Below, one piece after another: positions 59,680 through 64,000 of a stretch of 64,000 bases of DNA. The stretch lies in NCBI GenBank assembly GCA_001305055.1, contig BBZX01000001.1, forward strand, positions 620,001-684,000. Reading direction: 5' to 3'. The stretch comes from Clostridia bacterium UC5.1-1C12. GTDB lineage: Bacteria; Bacillota_I; Bacilli_A; Erysipelotrichales; Erysipelotrichaceae. Within the stretch, counting starts at the first letter, position 1. The number at the start of each line of letters is the position of its first letter. The translations under genes were made by a program, and so were the position numbers. The notes under the pieces are model-generated. The model was not told the origin of the DNA. It did not search any database and saw nothing but the letters and a program-made list of their open reading frames with translations.

Positions 59680-60577
59680 ACATTCACCTTCACTGTACTC
59701 GTTTTCTTATACATAAAACCGGTACTGATATTCTGATTTGGATATTGCTTCTGATATGCTTCAAACATTTCTAATCCGGACTTTCTGCCTGCAAGCACAT
59801 CACGATAATCGCGGGCAGTCTGAGCAACCTCATCACTGCTCATAAACAGACTTCAATACGCAAAGACTGTATCCCAGCCTTGACTAAGTCATTTACTTCA
59901 TTAAATGAACATAAAGTAAAGCCAGTAAATACATGCGTGCCAAGTTCATCTTCGATAATCGGCATATGCTCATCACGATTTTCTTCCATCAAATATAAAT
60001 CATGATTGTTTTCAAGATCAAATTCACGGCCCAGAAATTCATAATAGCTGGTTAATAAACGACGCTTGGAATGCATCATATTCAACCGGCCATGAATCAG
60101 CACTTCTAAATTACCCTTGACCTGAGCGGCAATACCGATCATTTCTTCCTTGGTGATTTCCTTTGATAATGTAACGCTATTGATACCCTGATCAAGATAA
60201 AACTGTGCGTCAGCCGCATTGGTAATCAGTGTATCTGGATTGTAAATCAATTTATCTTTCATTGCTAATTCATCGGCTAATTGTAAAACCGCGCAATCAG
60301 TAAAATAAATCCGGTCTACATTCATTGCTTTTAATAATTGCAGTTCATCACGGCACGCTTCACATTCACTTTCAGTAAAAAAACGTGTCAGCTGAACGGC
60401 GCTTTTCATATTTAATTCATGGAGCAGTTTTGTTCCTTCTTCAATTTGTTGATTAGTGAATACCCCAGCGGGTCGCGCACTAAAAAACGGCAATGCGAAG
60501 AGAACCGTATCAATTCCTGCATCATGGTACTTTTTAATATCTGCCAATTCATAACTAGCAGCACTTAATTCGAACAT
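59676..60577 (-). CDS. U32 family protein, TrhP-like first subunit (one frame break)
   Basis: About 300 residues. The barrel-like sequence (YNPDTLITNAADAQFYLDQG; EVLIHGRLNMMHSKRRLL) belongs to the short U32 subgroup that lacks the full cysteine signature. In the paired family it partners the longer U32 protein in tRNA hydroxylation. The frame breaks near 59852; the second frame ends TSTVKVNV, with a stop that overlaps the next gene. The ATG at 60577 follows AGGAGA. Confidence 0.8.
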
Positions 60578-60594
60578 TTGCCACTCTCCTATCA

Positions 60595-60790
60595 ACTACG
60601 TGTATTATTATACTGTTTTTACGGCTTTCTGTATAGCAAAACAAATGAATAAAAGCGGAATAAAGATGGGATTTTGCGGCTGTATTCGGTGAAATTGATA
60701 ATAAATTAGAGAATTGCAGGCGATGATGAAATGATTTAGTGTTCTTGAGCTTGAAATGCTGTGCATACTTAGATAATTATGGCATGCGCG
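60595..60790. other. Intergenic stretch before the peptide-system terminator
   Basis: About 200 bases without a convincing gene. A short minus-strand frame is present but has neither a ribosome binding site nor a recognisable motif. The promoter of the U32 pair should be at its low-coordinate end (TATTATAC region near 60605). Confidence 0.4.
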
Positions 60791-60792
60791 CA

Positions 60793-60821
60793 AAAGAAAA
60801 GGGCGTTTGCCCTCATTCTTT
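60793..60821 (-). terminator. Terminator after the peptide gene
   Basis: GAGGGC-AAAC-GCCC with outer AAAAGAA/TTCTTTT pairing, followed by TTTTCTTTTG on the minus strand. It would end a transcript from the regulator-peptide locus. Confidence 0.65.
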
Positions 60822-60923
60822 TGATTTTTAGATAGATGCTGAATCGAATGTAACAGTCATAGGGGTTTACTGATATAGACGTTCAGCTGTTAATAACTCA
60901 TTCTTAACCACAAATACTTCAAA

Positions 60924-61052
60924 TTAATTAAATTCTACGCAATCGCTGGCATAACAAAATGGAGTTGGAACTGTATCATCACCTGGAGTTGGCGGTGTAA
61001 CGATTCCTGAAAACATAATGCCTGCAACTAAAAGTACTTTTAATAATTTCAT
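60924..61052 (-). CDS. Short secreted peptide, candidate pheromone precursor
   Basis: A 42-residue frame, too short for usual gene calling. GAGGTGA lies four bases before its ATG. Residues 1-16 (MKLLKVLLVAGIMFSG) form a clear signal peptide: positive charge, hydrophobic core. The rest is Pro/Thr/Asp-rich (IVTPPTPGDDTVPTP) and ends PFCYASDCVEFN with two cysteines. It lies 96 bases downstream of a tetratricopeptide-type regulator on the same strand and is followed by a terminator. Size, signal and position match Phr, PapR and AimP pheromone precursors; the mature peptide would come from the C-terminal part (inference). Confidence 0.7.
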   Translation of the reverse strand: MKLLKVLLVAGIMFSGIVTPPTPGDDTVPTPFCYASDCVEFN

Positions 61053-61148
61053 TCTATCACCTCACGTGGAATAGAATATCACACCTTTTAATTCTTTTGT
61101 AAATTTTAGGAGCTATATTCCTTTTTAGTACATTTTATATACTTTTTA

Positions 61149-62423
61149 TTACATTCTCCTAAATTTATCCATAATTTTAGATACTCTTCTTTTATTATAG
61201 TTGTGATTATTGGAAAGGGTTTTAGATAATTGCTTGATTTCATTAGAAAAGATAATGTAGTAAAAAGAATCATGAGAACCAATGCTAGGCAATACAGAAG
61301 AATCAATATAATCAATCAAAGCATTTACATCATCGCCATTACATTTCATATAATAGTAATGATAAAATATTTTCTCTCTATTTGTAATTATTTTACATTC
61401 ATCAACCGGTTTCATTACAAAATCGATTGCCGGATCATCTTCAATAAAGGCAATATGTTTTAAACAAATAGAACTCTTCACATAATATTTCTCATCACTG
61501 ATAGTTTCTAAAAAATATGTTTTAGCTTTTACATAATTTTGCATTTCAAAATATCGGATAGCTAAATTCATATATCCTTGCATTATTAAAATCACATTTA
61601 TTTTCTCTTTTTTATTCTGAATAAGTTTATTAAATTTATCCTCATAACATTCTAGCGATTTTTCTTGTATATTTCCTATCAGCCAAAATATACGAACATA
61701 AACTAATACTAAACCATTGTAGTTTAATGCGAGCAAATATTCTTTTTCTACTTCACTCAGAATTTTTAAACAATCAAAATGATATTTTAATGTTAATAAA
61801 TAAACTGCATAATTCAATTTATTAACACTATAAGCAGTATTAGATAAATCTAAAAGTTTAAAAACTTCATAAGATTTTTCAAAATATTTAGTACCCTCAA
61901 TAAATCCATAAAATTTATAACAAAACTTAAAAAGTATATCTGATAACACATCTATAATATTCTGATTGAGATATTTGAAAGTTAATACTGTATGATTGAT
62001 TTCTTTCTCGATATTGATACTTACAAAGTGATACTTATAAATCATTTCAAACGCTCTGATGTACTCATACTCAATAATATATTTCCGATATGGTTCCAAT
62101 CTTTTGATTGTCTCATAACAGATTTTCTCCATCATTTTCGTATCATACCATTCAACTGCATCTCTTAACATCTTGCATTGGTTTAAAATATAGTCATCCA
62201 TATCATGCCGGTAATTATAAGTAAAACCTAATTTAGCCAATGTACCTAAATAAAATTCATCATTCTTAGCTGGAATATCCTTATTAAAATTAGTCGCTAC
62301 CTGCCTTGAACAAACATTTTCGATCAGATCAAATAAAGTAATCCCCATTTCCTTTTGATAGATTCTGATCAATCTTCCTACTCTGATCTTATTCTTGTTA
62401 CTGATAACTATTTCCTCAGCCAT
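61149..62423 (-). CDS. RRNPP-like HTH-TPR regulator, candidate peptide receptor
   Basis: 424 residues in one frame. The N-terminal 65 residues are helix-turn-helix-like (KNKIRVGRLIRIYQKEMGIT). The remainder is a string of amphipathic helix pairs with aromatic spacing (YFEKSYEVFKLLDLSNTAYS; YMNLAIRYFEMQNYVKAKTY), as in the tetratricopeptide superhelix of RRNPP peptide receptors. The gene is clearly AT-richer than its neighbours, a hint of transfer. AAAGGTGATGTCGA precedes the ATG. A tiny secreted-peptide gene follows. Together they suggest a cell-cell signalling pair. Similar regulators without any peptide also exist, so the pairing needs proof. Confidence 0.72.
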   Translation of the reverse strand: MAEEIVISNKNKIRVGRLIRIYQKEMGITLFDLIENVCSRQVATNFNKDIPAKNDEFYLGTLAKLGFTYNYRHDMDDYILNQCKMLRDAVEWYDTKMMEKICYETIKRLEPYRKYIIEYEYIRAFEMIYKYHFVSINIEKEINHTVLTFKYLNQNIIDVLSDILFKFCYKFYGFIEGTKYFEKSYEVFKLLDLSNTAYSVNKLNYAVYLLTLKYHFDCLKILSEVEKEYLLALNYNGLVLVYVRIFWLIGNIQEKSLECYEDKFNKLIQNKKEKINVILIMQGYMNLAIRYFEMQNYVKAKTYFLETISDEKYYVKSSICLKHIAFIEDDPAIDFVMKPVDECKIITNREKIFYHYYYMKCNGDDVNALIDYIDSSVLPSIGSHDSFYYIIFSNEIKQLSKTLSNNHNYNKRRVSKIMDKFRRM

Positions 62424-62616
62424 TCGACATCACCTTTCTTCGGGGTTTAAATTAACCATTAAAATCAGATTTGTAAATATTAAAATTATGTAATAATTAT
62501 ATCAATAATCGATACTATTCCGCTAGTATAGCTTCATATACAACGTCTTGTTGAATGATGGAGTTTGCTTCCCAATGCGTTTCTGATATATAATACAAAA
62601 AAAGGAGGAATACGTC

Positions 62617-62819
62617 GTGCAAGATGATTGGTATAATAATTTTTAAAGGAATGTGAAGGAATATCAATGAACGAGGTTTGTCCTCACTGCGGACGCAAGG
62701 CATTGGTTCGGGTTGCTGATCTTGATTATGTATTTACCTGTTCAGCCTGTGGTCATACATTTGAATTTGACGGCCGTTATGCGGATGAACTTGATTATCT
62801 GATTGCCAGAAAGCAATAA
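62617..62819 (+). CDS. Small zinc-ribbon protein, GTG start (one frame break)
   Basis: About 67 residues. AGGAGG lies eight bases before a GTG at 62617, and TATAAT is at 62589-62594. The frame reads QDDWYNNF, then a T5 run that should be T6, then LKECEGISMNEVCPHCG and CSACGHTFEF, a two-knuckle zinc ribbon. No other domain. Function unknown; such ribbons often bind RNA polymerase, ribosomes or DNA. Confidence 0.6.
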
Positions 62820-62850
62820 AGCAGAAGCTGTTTAGCCTCTGCTTTACTTT
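62817..62850. terminator. Bidirectional terminator between convergent genes
   Basis: AAAGCAGAAGCT and AGCCTCTGCTTT form a stem between the zinc-ribbon gene and the symporter, with T-rich flanks. Confidence 0.75.
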
Positions 62851-62866
62851 TCATTATAGTTCTTCG

Positions 62867-64000
62867 TTATGCGTTATATTTATCTGTATCAAGCATATTT
62901 TCGCTCTTGGCAACAATCACGCTGGTTGCTGAATCACCAACAACATTCAATGAGGTGACCAGCATCTCAATCGGTCTGTTAATTGCCAGTATTAAACTAT
63001 AAGCCAATAACGCAGGATCGTTTGTATATCCCATGGCAGTCAGGATCGTGAATAGAATTACAGCTCCGGCTCCCGGTGCTGCCGGTGTGCCCACGGATGC
63101 GATTAAAGCCAGTACAGCGATTAATGCAATATTGCCGAAAGTTACTTGATAACCGGCGCTTGCGGCAATGAAGATAGCTGCAATTACCTGCATGATGGCA
63201 GTACCGTTCATATTAACAGTCATGCCTAAAGGCAGGACAAACGATGCAATTTCTTCATTAACGCCTAATTCTTCAGTGGTCGTCTTAGTATTTAATGGCA
63301 GAGTTGCTGCACTTGATGAAGTTGAGAAACCAAACAGCGCTACTTTTGAAATCTTGCCGATAAATTTTTTAGCACTTAAACCAGTTGCCAGTCTTACGAT
63401 AATACCATAAGCCACAAACAAGAACAATAAGAGACAAATAATCGTTATCACCACATAAGTTAAAGCCGGTTTTAAGTGATCAATGCCGTAAATCGCAAAG
63501 GTTCTGGTAATCAGTACGAAGATTGCCGCCGGTCCAAATTTATTAACAACGTAGCTCAGGAATACTACGACGATGTCATTGATTTCCTGACACAGCTTTT
63601 TAAATACGGTAACCTTATCACCTAATTTAAGGATTGCCAAACCAAATACAACCGCCAGAACAACAATTGATAAGACACGTCCGTTATTTGAGAATACATC
63701 GAAGATATTATTAGGAACTGCCTGAATGAAGATCAGCAGCGGATTGCTTCCCGCCTTACCGGCAGCCGCTGTTAATTCCCCAACTTCACCTACACTGAAG
63801 CCGCCTAAATGATAAACGGCAAATCCTACCGCCCCTGCGAACAGCAGCGCGATGAATGAAGTAATCAAGAACCATTTGATAGTTTTAAATGAGATTCTGC
63901 CTAATTTCTTTGCATCTGACATATCGCAGATTGCCAGCGTGATGGAAGTAAATACCATCGGGATAATGATCAGCTGCAAAGCATTGATGAAAATCTGTCC
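62867..64000 (-). CDS. Dicarboxylate/amino acid:cation symporter (DAACS), N-terminus outside window
   Basis: 378 residues are visible, and the frame stays open to the last base. The DAACS landmarks are present: the serine-rich re-entrant loop STSSSAATLPLN, the substrate/cation helix MTVNMNGTAIMQ, the second re-entrant loop with VGTPAAPGAGAV, and NVVGDSATSVIVAK near the end. GltP/SstT-type carriers take up glutamate, aspartate, C4-dicarboxylates or Ser/Thr with Na+ or H+; the substrate cannot be set here. The missing part is about one or two helices. Confidence 0.92.
   Translation of the reverse strand, partial: GQIFINALQLIIIPMVFTSITLAICDMSDAKKLGRISFKTIKWFLITSFIALLFAGAVGFAVYHLGGFSVGEVGELTAAAGKAGSNPLLIFIQAVPNNIFDVFSNNGRVLSIVVLAVVFGLAILKLGDKVTVFKKLCQEINDIVVVFLSYVVNKFGPAAIFVLITRTFAIYGIDHLKPALTYVVITIICLLLFLFVAYGIIVRLATGLSAKKFIGKISKVALFGFSTSSSAATLPLNTKTTTEELGVNEEIASFVLPLGMTVNMNGTAIMQVIAAIFIAASAGYQVTFGNIALIAVLALIASVGTPAAPGAGAVILFTILTAMGYTNDPALLAYSLILAINRPIEMLVTSLNVVGDSATSVIVAKSENMLDTDKYNA

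Noticed and set aside
60608..60793. A 61-residue minus-strand frame downstream of the peptide gene
   Set aside because: No ribosome binding site, no motif, low-complexity AT-rich sequence, and it overlaps the terminator region.
482..62819. Programmed ribosomal frameshifting as the explanation for split genes
   Set aside because: The breaks occur in unrelated families, in many different short runs, without conserved slippery heptamers or downstream structures, and in genes never known to use recoding.
1..64000. CRISPR arrays, tRNA/rRNA genes, insertion sequences or prophage
   Set aside because: No regularly spaced repeats, cloverleaf-like stretches, transposase motifs or phage structural genes were noticed on either strand. 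A tool-based scan would be needed for certainty about tRNAs.

Overview
The window looks like a chromosomal segment of a low-to-moderate GC Firmicute, most likely a gut Erysipelotrichia-type bacterium (inference). The supporting signs are strong AGGAGG-type ribosome binding sites, a T-box leader on valS, yybP-ykoY and FMN riboswitches, a CsoR copper switch, an ECF riboflavin transporter, B. subtilis-like U32 peptidase and DUF188 genes, and a LysM/SpoVID-like gene beside valS. No rRNA, tRNA, CRISPR array or insertion sequence is visible. No prophage module is recognisable.

Layout. 1-4.9 kb: a membrane protein, an NAD-dependent epimerase, a P2-type Mn/Ca ATPase behind a manganese riboswitch, and an acetyltransferase. 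4.9-7.8 kb: copper operon copA-csoR with a CsoR operator; copA carries a C-terminal CopZ-like domain with its own ribosome binding site. 7.8-19.1 kb: an AraC regulator divergent from an exported flavinylated reductase, then a signalling block (a diguanylate cyclase and two large hybrid histidine kinases). 19.4-25.2 kb: flavin reductase-like protein, decayed membrane genes, ppdK, a possible type III toxin, GNAT and zinc-ribbon proteins. 25.2-29.3 kb: T-box, GNAT, valS and a SpoVID-like gene. 29.4-36.4 kb: rubredoxin and ferredoxin pair, AI-2E family exporter, nadE, two peptidoglycan deacetylases. 36.6-45.4 kb: typA, an AraC-VOC-DUF5131 operon, an XRE/membrane pair, hydrolase, rRNA methyltransferase, FMN riboswitch-ribU-flavoprotein operon, zinc-ribbon protein, cyclophilin. 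45.4-54.9 kb: bilobed aspartic protease with amidohydrolase, DUF4438, glycosyltransferase, DeoR regulator, DinB, cell-wall amidase, HAD-DUF188 operon. 54.9-64 kb: PEPCK-like protein, proS, a U32 pair, an AT-rich regulator with a tiny secreted peptide, and a dicarboxylate symporter running off the end.

About half of the genes are split by single-base frame breaks, mostly one base missing from a short homopolymer, including in valS, ppdK and typA. Long genes such as proS, nadE and the 3.3 kb kinase are intact. The simplest reading is residual indel error in the assembly rather than mass pseudogenisation, so I annotate each split gene as one CDS and give the approximate break points.

The best candidate for an undescribed system is the regulator plus 42-residue secreted peptide at 60.9-62.4 kb, which has the architecture of an RRNPP-type peptide quorum-sensing cassette. 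Other points of interest are the copA-copZ fused frame with internal initiation signal, an NAD synthetase whose glutaminase domain lacks its catalytic residues, a two-lobed retropepsin-like protein, and a cysteine-motif PAS domain shared by the diguanylate cyclase and a neighbouring kinase.
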